This document shows, piece after piece, positions 34,119 through 41,821 of a stretch of 64,000 bases of DNA. Position 1 is the first letter of the stretch; every line of letters starts with the position of its first letter. A program made the position numbers and the translations under genes. Source of the stretch: Neisseriaceae bacterium (GTDB lineage: Bacteria > Pseudomonadota > Gammaproteobacteria > Burkholderiales > Chromobacteriaceae); contig JAIYAC010000006.1 in NCBI GenBank assembly GCA_027489245.1, positions 124,001 through 188,000 of the forward strand. Direction: 5' to 3'. The notes beneath the pieces were generated by a model. The model was given only the letters and a program-made list of their open reading frames with translations, was not told the DNA's origin and searched no databases.

Positions 34119-35606
34119 ATGGCTCGCACCCATGCAGAATGGAAAGCCCTTTCCGGCCAGATCACCATCGAAGGCCGTGCCTTCGTGGATGGCCAATACG
34201 TCACCGCTGCAGACGGGCGCACATTCGACTGTATCAACCCGGCCACTGGCGACAAGCTCGCCACCATCAGCTGGGCTGGCACAGTCGAAGTGGAACAGGC
34301 TGTTGCCGCAGCACGGCGCGTATTTGAAAGTGGCAAATGGTCCGGGCTGGCACCGCTGGCACGCGGCCGCATTCTGAAACGCTTTGCCGCCCTGATCCGC
34401 CAGCATGGCGACGAACTGGCCCTGCTGGAAACCCTGGACGCCGGCAAACCCATCGGCGACACCACCACCGTGGACGTGCCTGGCGCAGCCTATTGCGTGG
34501 AATGGTTTGCCGAAGCCATCGACAAGATCGGCGGCGAAATCGCCCCGGTGGACCCCAAGCTGGTAGGTCTGGTGTCGCGCGAGGCCATTGGCGTGGTGGC
34601 CGCTGTGGTGCCGTGGAACTTCCCTATCCTGATGGCCAGCTGGAAATTCGGCCCGGCACTGGCGGCCGGTAACGCGGTCATCCTGAAGCCGTCGGAAAAA
34701 TCCCCGCTCACCGCCATCAAGTTGGCCGCACTGGCCAAAGAAGCCGGCATGCCGGACGGTGTGTTCCAGGTGCTGCCAGGCGCTGGCGACGTAGGCCAGG
34801 CACTGGCTCAGCATATGGATATCGACTGCATTGCCTTTACCGGCTCTACCGGCGTGGGCAAGCTGATTGCCAGCGCCGCCGCGCAGTCCAACCTCAAGCG
34901 CGCCTGGCTGGAGCTGGGCGGCAAGTCGCCCAATATCGTGCTGGCCGACTGCCCGGACATCGGCCGGGCCGCGCGCACCGCTGCGGGGGCCATTTTCTAC
35001 AATATGGGCGAGATGTGTACCGCCGGCTCGCGCCTGCTGCTGCACAAAGATATCAAGGACGCCTTCCTGGCCGAGTTCAAGAAAGCCGCCGCGGCTTACC
35101 AGCCGGCCGACCCGCTGGACCCGGCCACCAGCATGGGCGCCATTGTGGACCGCATCCAGTACGACAAGGTGCTGGGCTACATCGCCAAGGCACGCGAGGA
35201 AGACTGCGAGCTGGTCTGCGGCGGCCATGCCACCCGCACCGACGAAGGCCTGTTTATCGAGCCCACCGCCTTTCTGTGCCCACGCCCGGACATGACCATC
35301 TGCCGCGAAGAAATCTTTGGCCCGGTGCTGTCCATCATCACCTTCAGTGACGTGGAAGAAGCCATCCGCATTGCCAACGATACCGAATACGGCCTGGCCG
35401 CGGCGGTATGGACCAGCAATGTCAGCACCGCGCACCAGGTATCGCGCCGCCTGCGCGCCGGTACCGTGTGGGTAAACTGCTACGACGAAGGCGGCGACAT
35501 GAACTTCCCGTTCGGCGGCTTCAAGCAGTCCGGCAATGGCCGCGACAAATCGCTGCACGCGCTGGAAAAATACACCGAGCTGAAATCCACGCTGATCAAG
35601 CTGTAA
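34119..35606 (+). CDS. puuC: Gamma-glutamyl-gamma-aminobutyraldehyde dehydrogenase
   Basis: A 495-residue NAD(P)-dependent aldehyde dehydrogenase. It has PWNFPILMASWKFGPALAAGN, the cofactor loop FTGSTGVGKLI, general base Glu in LELGGKSPNIV and nucleophilic Cys in GEMCTAGSR. It best fits PuuC, oxidising gamma-glutamyl-aminobutyraldehyde (and probably 4-aminobutanal) in putrescine breakdown. GAGGAG lies upstream of the ATG. A terminator follows. Confidence 0.92.
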   Translation: MARTHAEWKALSGQITIEGRAFVDGQYVTAADGRTFDCINPATGDKLATISWAGTVEVEQAVAAARRVFESGKWSGLAPLARGRILKRFAALIRQHGDELALLETLDAGKPIGDTTTVDVPGAAYCVEWFAEAIDKIGGEIAPVDPKLVGLVSREAIGVVAAVVPWNFPILMASWKFGPALAAGNAVILKPSEKSPLTAIKLAALAKEAGMPDGVFQVLPGAGDVGQALAQHMDIDCIAFTGSTGVGKLIASAAAQSNLKRAWLELGGKSPNIVLADCPDIGRAARTAAGAIFYNMGEMCTAGSRLLLHKDIKDAFLAEFKKAAAAYQPADPLDPATSMGAIVDRIQYDKVLGYIAKAREEDCELVCGGHATRTDEGLFIEPTAFLCPRPDMTICREEIFGPVLSIITFSDVEEAIRIANDTEYGLAAAVWTSNVSTAHQVSRRLRAGTVWVNCYDEGGDMNFPFGGFKQSGNGRDKSLHALEKYTELKSTLIKL

Positions 35607-35625
35607 ACCTGCCCCACCCCATGCC

Positions 35626-35649
35626 AAGCCTGCCACGTGCAGGCTTTTT
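35626..35649 (+). terminator. Terminator of puuC
   Basis: AAGCCTGC and GCAGGCTT around CACGT, followed by TTTCTTT. Confidence 0.85.
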
Positions 35650-35693
35650 CTTTGGCTGCCCGGTTTGGCCGCCTGGCCCCGCAGAGGGCGCAG

Positions 35694-35735
35694 ACAAAAT
35701 GTCGCAATCGTGCACGGCAGGGACAGAAAGTCGCA
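35694..35735 (+). promoter_or_regulatory. Direct repeat upstream of moaA
   Basis: ACAAAATGTCGCA at 35694 and ACAGAAAGTCGCA at 35723 agree at 11 of 13 positions with a 29-bp period. They sit about 150-190 bp before the moaA start, ahead of a TATACC -10-like stretch near 35751. Possibly regulator sites; the regulator is unknown. Confidence 0.4.
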
Positions 35736-35782
35736 CCAGCAGCGTAAGATATACCCTGCCTGCGCCGACTGATGCAGGGTAC

Positions 35783-35813
35783 GGCCGCGCCAGCGCTGGC
35801 TGCGGCCAACCTT
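35783..35813. repeat. Hairpin containing uptake-like 13-mer upstream of moaA
   Basis: GGCCGCGCCAGC pairs with GCTGGCTGCGGCC with almost no loop. The second arm is the start of the word TGCGGCCAACCTT at 35801-35813. Confidence 0.7.
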
Positions 35814-35888
35814 GGCCCCCGCAGCCACGGCTGGCAGGCCATTTGCTTAAAACCTGTTTTACCCAGCACCTACCCACGGGAATGCCCC

Positions 35889-36863
35889 ATGTTGTCAGAC
35901 CGCTTTGGCCGCACCATCGATTACCTTCGCCTGTCGGTTACCGACCGCTGCGACCTGCGCTGCAGCTACTGCATCCCCAAGGGTTTCAAGGGCTTTGAGG
36001 AGCCAGCCAACTGGCTGACCTTCGACGAAATCAGCCGTGTAGTGGCCGCCTTTGCCCGCTTGGGCACCCGCCGCTTCCGCCTCACCGGCGGCGAGCCGCT
36101 GCTACGGCGCAACCTGCCCGACCTGGCCACGCGGCTAGCCGCCCTGCCCGGCGTGGAAGACCTGTCGCTATCCACCAACGCCACCCAGCTGGCCGAACAC
36201 GCCCACGCCCTGCACCGCGCCGGGGTGAGCCGCCTGAACGTGAGCCTGGATTCGCTGCGCGAAGACTGTGTGCACGACATCACCGGCAGCCACAGCCTGC
36301 CCAAGGTGCTGGATGGCCTGCGCGCCGCGCGCGACGCCGGCTTCAAGCGCATCAAGATCAATATGGTGCCCATGGCTGGCGTCAACGAAGCCGACATCGA
36401 ACCCATGGTGGCGTTCTGCATCGAAAACGGCCTGATCCTGCGCCTGATCGAAGCCATGCCCATGGGCAGCACCGGCCAGCAGACCCGCGGGCTGAACCTG
36501 CAACACACCCTGGCACAACTGCAGCAGCGCTTTGACCTGCGGCCAACGTGTAAAACCCTGGGCGGCGGCCCCGCCCGCTACTGGGAAAGCGCCGACGGCG
36601 GCTTTACCCTGGGCTTGATTACCCCCATGTCGCAGCATTTTTGCGCCACCTGTAACCGCGTGCGGCTATCGGTAGACGGCACCCTGTACATGTGCCTGGG
36701 GCAGGAAGAACGCTTTGCGCTGCGCCCGCTGCTACGCGCTGGCTGCAGCGACGCCGAGCTGGAAGCGGCGATACGCAGCGCCATCGAGCTGAAACCGGAA
36801 AAGCACGAGTTCACCGAACAGCCGCAGCGCGTGGTGCGCTTCATGTCGATGACCGGCGGCTAG
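35889..36863 (+). CDS. moaA: GTP 3',8-cyclase MoaA (molybdenum cofactor biosynthesis)
   Basis: A 324-residue radical SAM enzyme for the first step of molybdopterin synthesis. The N-terminal SAM cluster CxxxCxxC is C21, C25, C28 (TDRCDLRCSYC). The C-terminal cluster is HFCATCNRVRLS plus LYMC, and the essential C-terminal MTGG is intact. The start MLSDRFGRT is preferred over the longer open frame because it matches the family. It stands apart from the other moa genes in the window. Confidence 0.96.
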   Translation: MLSDRFGRTIDYLRLSVTDRCDLRCSYCIPKGFKGFEEPANWLTFDEISRVVAAFARLGTRRFRLTGGEPLLRRNLPDLATRLAALPGVEDLSLSTNATQLAEHAHALHRAGVSRLNVSLDSLREDCVHDITGSHSLPKVLDGLRAARDAGFKRIKINMVPMAGVNEADIEPMVAFCIENGLILRLIEAMPMGSTGQQTRGLNLQHTLAQLQQRFDLRPTCKTLGGGPARYWESADGGFTLGLITPMSQHFCATCNRVRLSVDGTLYMCLGQEERFALRPLLRAGCSDAELEAAIRSAIELKPEKHEFTEQPQRVVRFMSMTGG

Positions 36864-37020
36864 TACCTGCTGGCGACCGTGGCATCTACGCCGCTGCCCG
36901 GCCACATCGCGCACCATGGCGCTTTTATACAAGCCTGGCTTTGATGGTACGGTGCCACCAGCGCCCCGCCCAGCATGAGGCGGTGGTTTGATCAGGCACG
37001 TAACTTGAAAGGTCATCACC

Positions 37021-37356
37021 ATGGCTGGCTGGTTCGAACTAAGCAATAGCAGTGACGGGCAGTACCGTTTTGTACTGAAGGCAGGCAATGCCGAGATTAT
37101 CCTGACCAGCGAACTGTACAAGACGCGCGCGTCGGCAGAAAACGGTATTGCCTCGGTACAAAGCAATAGTGGCAACGCTGAACGCTACGACGCCAAGACC
37201 GCGGCTAACGGCAAGTTTTACTTCAATCTGAAAGCGGCCAACCACCAGATTATCGGCAGCAGCCAGATGTACGCCAGCGCAGCGTCACGCGACAAGGGCA
37301 TCCTGTCGGTGATGAACAATGGCGCCAGCGACACCACCAAAGACCTGACGCAATAA
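37021..37356 (+). CDS. yegP: YegP-like DUF1508 protein
   Basis: A 111-residue protein made of two DUF1508 repeats, each beginning with a FELSNSSDGQYRFVLKAGN-like and then FYFNLKAANHQIIG-like strand and ending in an S-x-Y-x-(T/A)-x-(A/R)-S-A/R turn. The YegP family has no firm function. It is preceded by AAAGG and starts MAGWFELS. A 10-mer repeat word is at 37234 in the second unit. Confidence 0.92.
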   Translation: MAGWFELSNSSDGQYRFVLKAGNAEIILTSELYKTRASAENGIASVQSNSGNAERYDAKTAANGKFYFNLKAANHQIIGSSQMYASAASRDKGILSVMNNGASDTTKDLTQ

Positions 37357-37360
37357 ACCC

Positions 37361-37389
37361 GCGTGGCCAGCCACAACGGCTGGCCCGCG
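37361..37389 (+). terminator. Stem-loop after yegP
   Basis: GGCCAGCC and GGCTGGCC with CGCG flanks form a strong stem right after the stop. Only CTTTC follows, so the terminator call is moderate. Confidence 0.5.
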
Positions 37390-37439
37390 CTTTCACACCC
37401 TGTGGCGATAACGCAGCAGCCCCTTTGGTACACACCTTC

Positions 37440-37712
37440 ATGCCAACACGCCTTTTACTTACCGCCCCCGCCCTGTGCCTGGCCCTGCTCGCAGGCTGCC
37501 AACACAGCACGCCAGTTAGCCCTGGCACCCCTGCCAGCCCGCCAGCCATGACCGGCGCCGACCGTGATGCACACGGCTGCGTCGGCTCGGCGGGCTACCA
37601 GTGGTGCGCCCGCGAGGCCACCTGTGTACGCCCGTGGGAGCTCGCCAGCCGCCAGGCCATTGCCAATAACGCACAAGCCGTCAGCCAGTATTGCGCGCTG
37701 CCTGCCCGCTAA
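37440..37712 (+). CDS. Small lipoprotein with GYxWC cysteine motif
   Basis: A 90-residue protein with a lipoprotein signal ending in the lipobox LLAGC at about residues 16-20. A Pro/Thr/Ser-rich spacer follows, then a compact segment GCVGSAGYQWCAREATCVRPWEL. The CxGSAGYxWCxxxxxCxRPWE pattern is one I have seen in small exported proteobacterial proteins without a known function. It is probably anchored to the outer membrane. Confidence 0.7.
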   Translation: MPTRLLLTAPALCLALLAGCQHSTPVSPGTPASPPAMTGADRDAHGCVGSAGYQWCAREATCVRPWELASRQAIANNAQAVSQYCALPAR

Positions 37713-37729
37713 GCGGCCTGCCACAAACC

Positions 37730-37744
37730 ATTCCACAGTGGAAT
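37730..37744. promoter_or_regulatory. Palindrome ATTCCAC-A-GTGGAAT
   Basis: A perfect 7-bp inverted repeat around one base, 18 nt after the lipoprotein stop and upstream of the putative sRNA promoter. It may be a regulator site; too small for a terminator. Confidence 0.4.
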
Positions 37745-37750
37745 CAAAAC

Positions 37751-37795
37751 AATGAAAATGATTCATTTCACGAATGAATCGACCCTCCCTATACT
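37751..37795 (+). promoter_or_regulatory. Putative sRNA promoter overlapped by half-site array
   Basis: AATGAA at 37751, TTCATT at 37762 and AATGAA at 37773 recur every 11 bp, one helical turn. The last two form GATTCATT-N5-AATGAATC. They overlap a candidate promoter, TTCACG at 37767-37772 and TATACT at 37790-37795 with 17 bp between. It looks like an operator on a sigma-70 promoter. Resemblance to a Fur box is only partial. Confidence 0.55.
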
Positions 37796-37801
37796 GCAAT
37801 C

Positions 37802-37938
37802 ACTCTCTGTGTTGTGTTGTGGCTCACAAGCGCAATGCCCTGAATTTCGTGCCCCGCCCGGCCAGACCGGCAGCGTGGCAAGCCGAACGGGCACCCTTGA
37901 TACGAGCATTGTGCCGGCTATATGCCGGCCATTTTTTT
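37802..37938 (+). ncRNA. Candidate small RNA, about 137 nt
   Basis: Between the promoter above and an intrinsic terminator lies a segment with no convincing reading frame: a short one from ATG 37760 has no ribosome site and odd composition. It contains several possible stems such as GCCCGG/CCGGGC-like pairs near 37853-37895. The call rests on promoter, operator, absence of coding signal and terminator together. Confidence 0.5.
37913..37938 (+). terminator. Terminator of the candidate sRNA
   Basis: GCCGGC, loop TATAT, GCCGGC, then CATTTTTTT. A textbook intrinsic terminator with no gene directly upstream on this strand other than the lipoprotein 200 nt away. Confidence 0.85.
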
Positions 37939-37971
37939 GCCTGCTCGCCGCGTAACACCGCCCCTCGGCCC

Positions 37972-37984
37972 TGCGGCCAACCTT
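37972..37984 (-). repeat. Uptake-like 13-mer at the end of mobA
   Basis: Plus strand TGCGGCCAACCTT, full consensus, lying next to the mobA stop codon. Confidence 0.85.
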
Positions 37985-38567
37985 AGCTCGACCCGCCCAT
38001 GATTGCCTCCAGCCGCGCCAGTGCCGCGGCGTCGTTGGCATTGGCAAAACCCGCCTCGTCAAACACTACCTCTACCACCTGCAAGCCCGCCAGCCAGCCG
38101 CGTATGCTGCGCCCGCCTGCCGCCAGATACGCAGGCAAGGCCGCCAGCGCCGCCACACGCAGTAGCAGGCACGCCGGCTGCGGGCCTTGCGCCGTTACCG
38201 GCATGGCCACATCGGCATCGCCCAGCGCGGCGGCCAGCCTGGATACCAGATCCGCTGGCAACAGCGGGCTGTCGCACGGTGCCGTTTGTAATAGCGTGAC
38301 CTGGGGCGGCAAGTGGGCCGCAGCACTGGCCAGCGCCGCCAGTGGCCCCACGCCCTGCCACGCCGCCGCGTCCGGCCATACCGGGTGGCCATGCACGGCG
38401 TAATCGTCCAGGTGACGGTTGGCGCTGATAGCCAGCCAGGCCACCTGCGGCTGCAGCCCCTGCAACACGTGCTGGTACAAAGGTTGGCCGCATAGACGCT
38501 GCATGCCTTTGTCTACCCCGCCCATGCGGCGGCCTTCCCCCCCCGCCAGTAGCAAGGCGCCAATCAT
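37983..38567 (-). CDS. mobA: Molybdenum cofactor guanylyltransferase MobA
   Basis: A 194-residue nucleotidyltransferase that adds GMP to Mo-molybdopterin, giving the bis-MGD cofactor needed by formate dehydrogenase. The N-terminal GTP loop is LLLAGGEGRRMGGVDKGMQ; the metal-binding TAPCDSPLLPADLV and a FANANDAAALARLE end are typical. The start overlaps the upstream pseudouridine synthase stop by 4 nt (ATGA). A repeat word at 38481 lies inside. Confidence 0.93.
   Translation of the reverse strand: MIGALLLAGGEGRRMGGVDKGMQRLCGQPLYQHVLQGLQPQVAWLAISANRHLDDYAVHGHPVWPDAAAWQGVGPLAALASAAAHLPPQVTLLQTAPCDSPLLPADLVSRLAAALGDADVAMPVTAQGPQPACLLLRVAALAALPAYLAAGGRSIRGWLAGLQVVEVVFDEAGFANANDAAALARLEAIMGGSS
38481..38492 (+). 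repeat. Uptake-like 12-mer inside mobA
   Basis: AGGTTGGCCGCA preceded by AA; on the coding strand it spans CGQPLYQ. Confidence 0.8.
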
Positions 38568-39487
38568 GGCTGCGCCGCCGGCGGCCAGGCCAGCTGGCGC
38601 TGGCTGACAAAATGGCGCGTACTGCCATCTATCGGGTCGGTAAAGGCAATGCTGCGTGCCAGTAGCGCCAGCGGCTGGCTGAAATCGTCGGGGGCTTTGT
38701 CGTGACGGAATACCGGGTACCACGGGTCGTGGGCGATGCCGATACCCAGCGCGGCCAGGTGGGCGCGTAGCTGGTGCTTTTTGCCGCTGGCCGGCTGCAG
38801 GCGGTAACGCGCCCAGCTGCCACGCTGCGCCAGCAGGCTGATGGTGGTTTCGCTATTGGGCTCGCCCGGCACCTCGCGCATGACAAACTCGCCCGGCACC
38901 TCGGCCAGGCGGCTGCGGTGCAGCAGTGGCAGCGGCAGGTCTGGCCGCCACGGGGCGATGGCTTCGTATTCTTTCTGCACGCTACGCTGTTCGAACAGGC
39001 GCTGGTAGGCACCACGGCTGGCCGCGTCCACACAGAACACCATCACGCCGGCGGTTTCGCGGTCCAGCCGGTGAATGGGCGAGACATGTTCCAGGCCAGG
39101 CTGGCTGCGCAGGCGCGCCAGCACGGTTTCACGCACGTGCCGCCCGCCAGGCACGCAGGCCAGAAAATGCGGTTTATCCACCACCAGCAGGCGGTCGTCA
39201 CGGTGCAGGATGGTGATGTCAAACGGCACCGGCACCTCGTGTGGCACCTCGCGGAAATACCAGATACGCACACCCGGCCGGTACGCCGCGCCGGGCGCCA
39301 GTGGCTGGCCGGCATCGTCCCACACCTGGCCTGCGGCCAACCTGTGCGCCCAGGCGTCGGCCACATGGGCAAAACGCTGGCATAGAAAAGCCAGCAAGTC
39401 GGGCCAATGGCCCTGTGGCAGCACCAGGCAGCTGGCAGCCACGCCGTGGCGCGGCGAGACGGGGGAGATGGCAGTGGACATAGTCAT
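38564..39487 (-). CDS. RluA-family pseudouridine synthase
   Basis: A 307-residue protein. The catalytic motif HRLDRETAGVMVF carries the Asp nucleophile; ILHRDDRLLVVDKPHFLACVPG and SGKKHQLRAHLAALGIGI are family blocks. It isomerises uridines in rRNA or tRNA; the target is not evident. There are two close ATGs (39487 and 39481) and no clear ribosome site, so the start is approximate. The gene is coupled to mobA. A repeat word is at 39332. Confidence 0.9.
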   Translation of the reverse strand: MTMSTAISPVSPRHGVAASCLVLPQGHWPDLLAFLCQRFAHVADAWAHRLAAGQVWDDAGQPLAPGAAYRPGVRIWYFREVPHEVPVPFDITILHRDDRLLVVDKPHFLACVPGGRHVRETVLARLRSQPGLEHVSPIHRLDRETAGVMVFCVDAASRGAYQRLFEQRSVQKEYEAIAPWRPDLPLPLLHRSRLAEVPGEFVMREVPGEPNSETTISLLAQRGSWARYRLQPASGKKHQLRAHLAALGIGIAHDPWYPVFRHDKAPDDFSQPLALLARSIAFTDPIDGSTRHFVSQRQLAWPPAAQP

Positions 39488-39578
39488 GAAAAGTAGCGCG
39501 GCCTTCGCGATAAATAGCCGCAGAGCCGGCATTTTACCGGATAATGCTGGCTTCCCATGCACCAGGCCCACGCCATCC

Positions 39579-40193
39579 ATGAAATCTGCCGCCCTGACCG
39601 ACCAAGACTACCAGCGCCTGTCCGACACCTTGGCCCGCTTCGCCCCGCAAGGCGCCATGAGCCTGGAAAAACTGGACGGCTTTTTTGCCGCCCTGCTCTG
39701 TGGCCCGGAACAGATCAAGCCAGTAGACTGCCTGCCGGCCATCATGGGCGCAGCCTTCGACGACGACGACGCCTTCAACACCCCCAAAGCCATGGAACAG
39801 TTTGTGCGCCTGCTATCCGGCCACTGGCTGGACATCGCCCACACCCTGCAGCGCGGCCAGGCTTTCCAGCCCTGGCTGGACGAAGACGAACACGGCCAGG
39901 TACACGGCAATACCTGGGCCGAAGGCTTTAGCGAAGGCATGCAGCTGATGCACGAAGACTGGGGCCTGCTATTTGATGATGCCGACGCCGCCCCGGCGCT
40001 GGCCCCCATCATGGCGCTGGCGTTCGAACACCACCCGGACCCGGAAATGCGCCCCTTCCTGCATGGCGCCAGCGCCGAGCAGCGCGAAGCCTGGCTGGCC
40101 AGCATCTCCGACTCGGTCGCCAGCATCCACGCCTTTTTTGCCCAGCTGCGCGCCGACATGGCCGCCGCCGAAGCCGCCGAGGAAAACGAGTAA
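39579..40193 (+). CDS. UPF0149 (YecA/YgfB) family protein
   Basis: A 204-residue acidic helical protein. LEKLDGFFAALLCGPEQIKP and NTWAEGFSEGMQLMHEDW are the family signature. There is no SEC-C zinc tail as found in YecA, so it is closer to the tail-less members. Function is unknown. It is 3 nt ahead of the methyltransferase gene and probably co-transcribed. Confidence 0.87.
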   Translation: MKSAALTDQDYQRLSDTLARFAPQGAMSLEKLDGFFAALLCGPEQIKPVDCLPAIMGAAFDDDDAFNTPKAMEQFVRLLSGHWLDIAHTLQRGQAFQPWLDEDEHGQVHGNTWAEGFSEGMQLMHEDWGLLFDDADAAPALAPIMALAFEHHPDPEMRPFLHGASAEQREAWLASISDSVASIHAFFAQLRADMAAAEAAEENE

Positions 40194-40196
40194 GCC

Positions 40197-40820
40197 ATGA
40201 GCCAGGCCGCCCTGTTCTGGAACCCGCGCTTTGCCGGCGAGCAATACGCCTACGGCAATGCCCCCAACGACTTTCTGAAAGAGCAGGCGCCCAGGTTGGC
40301 CGCAGGCAGCCGGGTGCTGAGCCTGGGGGAAGGCGAAGGGCGCAATGCCGTGTACCTGGCGGCATTGGGGCACCAGCTTACCGCCGTCGACGCCGCCCAT
40401 ACCGGCCTGATCAAGCTGCTGCAGCGCGCTGCCCAGCGAAACCTCAGCATCACCGCCACGCTGGCCGACCTGGCCGACTACCCCATTGCACCCGGTAGCT
40501 GGGACGCCATTGTGTCCATCTTCTGCCACCTGCCGTCCACCCTGCGCCGGCAAGTACTGGCCAGCTGCGTGGCCGGGCTGGCCCCTGGCGGCCTGTTCAT
40601 TCTGGAAGGCTACACCCCGCGCCAGCTAGGCTTTGGCACCGGCGGCCCCAAGGATACCGACCTGCTGCTGGAGCCAGACACCCTGCGCCAGGAGCTGGCC
40701 GGGCTGGAGCTACTGCACTTTGCCGAAGTACAGCGTGAAGTGATAGAAGGCAGCCTGCACACCGGCATGGCCGCCGTACTGCAAATCGTGGCGCGCAAAC
40801 CCGGCCCTGCCAGCGCCTGA
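40197..40820 (+). CDS. Class I SAM-dependent methyltransferase (TehB-like)
   Basis: A 207-residue small methyltransferase starting MSQAALFWNPRFAGEQYAYG. Motif I is VLSLGEGEGRNAVYLAALGH and motif IV region is WDAIVSIFCHLP. This SLGEGEGRN form is seen in TehB/thiopurine-type small-molecule methyltransferases; substrate unknown. A repeat word is read in frame as RLAAG at 40293, using AGG TTG. Confidence 0.87.
   Translation: MSQAALFWNPRFAGEQYAYGNAPNDFLKEQAPRLAAGSRVLSLGEGEGRNAVYLAALGHQLTAVDAAHTGLIKLLQRAAQRNLSITATLADLADYPIAPGSWDAIVSIFCHLPSTLRRQVLASCVAGLAPGGLFILEGYTPRQLGFGTGGPKDTDLLLEPDTLRQELAGLELLHFAEVQREVIEGSLHTGMAAVLQIVARKPGPASA
40293..40304 (+). repeat. Uptake-like 12-mer in methyltransferase gene
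   Basis: AGGTTGGCCGCA in frame as Arg-Leu-Ala-Ala with the rare codon pair AGG TTG. Confidence 0.8.
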
Positions 40821-40835
40821 TCTCCCCATCCAGCA

Positions 40836-40870
40836 CAAGGCCCTGCCCGGCATAGCCGGGCAGGGCCTTG
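40836..40870. terminator. Stem-loop between convergent genes
   Basis: CAAGGCCCTGCCCGGC and GCCGGGCAGGGCCTTG make a long stem with a very small loop. No clear T-run follows on either strand, but length and position make it a probable terminator. Confidence 0.7.
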
Positions 40871-40885
40871 CGTGACAGCCGGCAC

Positions 40886-41629
40886 CTACTGCTCCACGGT
40901 CTGATGCCGCGCCAGCAAGGCATCCAGCTGCCCGTTACGCTCCATCTGATCCAGCTGCCGGTCTAGTTGCCGCAACAGCGCCTCGGCATCCGGGTAAGCC
41001 CGCGACACCATGAAATGCAGCGGCACCGGCACCAAGCCGGGCAACAACCTGGCCTGCAAACGTCCTCCGTCCTCGCCCAGCAAACCCAGCCACTGCAGGC
41101 TGCGCCCCACTTCCACATACTCGGCAAAACCACGACAACGGCCAGCCTGCATCTTTTTCATCACCAGCACATAGCTGGACGAGCCTTCATCCACCTCTTC
41201 CGGTTTCAAGCCGAAAGGGGCGTAGTTAAAGCCGATCAAGCCGCACAAGGGCAAGCCTGGCGCAGCCCCCGGCCACAGGAATAATGCGGGGCGCAGATGA
41301 AGGTAGCGACGGCTAAACAAAAACAAGCGCGCCCGCTCGGTAGAAAAAGTAGCCCCCATCACCACCTGCACCTGCCGCCCCTGCTCGGCCAGACTCAGGC
41401 AACGGCGAAACGGCAACAACACGAATTCCGGGCGAAATGCACTGGTCGCCAGGGCCGCGTGCAACACGTCCGGCGAATACCCCAGTACCGGGCGAGCATT
41501 ATTGTGCTGCGGCGGGCCAAAATAAGACGATGGCGGCCAACCATTGTCACCGCCACAGGCCACTACACCCGCTGCGGCCGCCACCTTGGCAGCCATCAGG
41601 CATAACATAAAGAAAAGCAGCCTCGCCAT
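40886..41629 (-). CDS. Periplasmic substrate-binding-like protein (SBP_bac_3 type)
   Basis: A 247-residue protein with a Sec signal (LLFFMLCLMAAKVAAAAG). The mature part has the family pattern: an early aromatic pocket (NGWPPSSYFG), YSPDVLHAAL, ATFSTERARLFLFSRRYL and a closing DAEALLRQLDRQLDQMERNGQLDALL. It is shorter than transport-linked members and no permease is nearby. It may be a sensing or orphan binding protein. A repeat word variant is at 41533. Confidence 0.78.
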   Translation of the reverse strand: MARLLFFMLCLMAAKVAAAAGVVACGGDNGWPPSSYFGPPQHNNARPVLGYSPDVLHAALATSAFRPEFVLLPFRRCLSLAEQGRQVQVVMGATFSTERARLFLFSRRYLHLRPALFLWPGAAPGLPLCGLIGFNYAPFGLKPEEVDEGSSSYVLVMKKMQAGRCRGFAEYVEVGRSLQWLGLLGEDGGRLQARLLPGLVPVPLHFMVSRAYPDAEALLRQLDRQLDQMERNGQLDALLARHQTVEQ

Positions 41630-41780
41630 AATTCCCTTTCTATCGATAACGGCAGACTAACAGTGCATGCGCCCAACAACAAGCACTGGCCCGTGCCGCC
41701 ACACCAGCACGCACCATTTCTATAAACCGATATAAAAACAACACCCTGCACGCCACGGCGATAAAGAGGCTTGCCTTTGC

Positions 41781-41798
41781 TTTTGAATACGTACAAAA
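41781..41798. promoter_or_regulatory. Possible operator upstream of umuD-like gene
   Basis: TTTTG-N8-CAAAA around ACGT, 24 nt before the ATG of the S24 peptidase gene. The arms match CTGT-N8-ACAG in spacing but not sequence. It could bind the UmuD-like protein itself or LexA. Confidence 0.4.
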
Positions 41799-41821
41799 TC
41801 AGAAGCAAGGAGATCACACAC

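Noticed and set aside
35650-35888. Moco riboswitch upstream of moaA
   Set aside because: The leader holds a long stem with the repeat word, but not an arrangement I recognise as the Moco RNA motif.
37751-37780. Fur box at the sRNA promoter
   Set aside because: Only about 10 of 19 positions fit the classical consensus. The half-site array is real but its regulator is left open.
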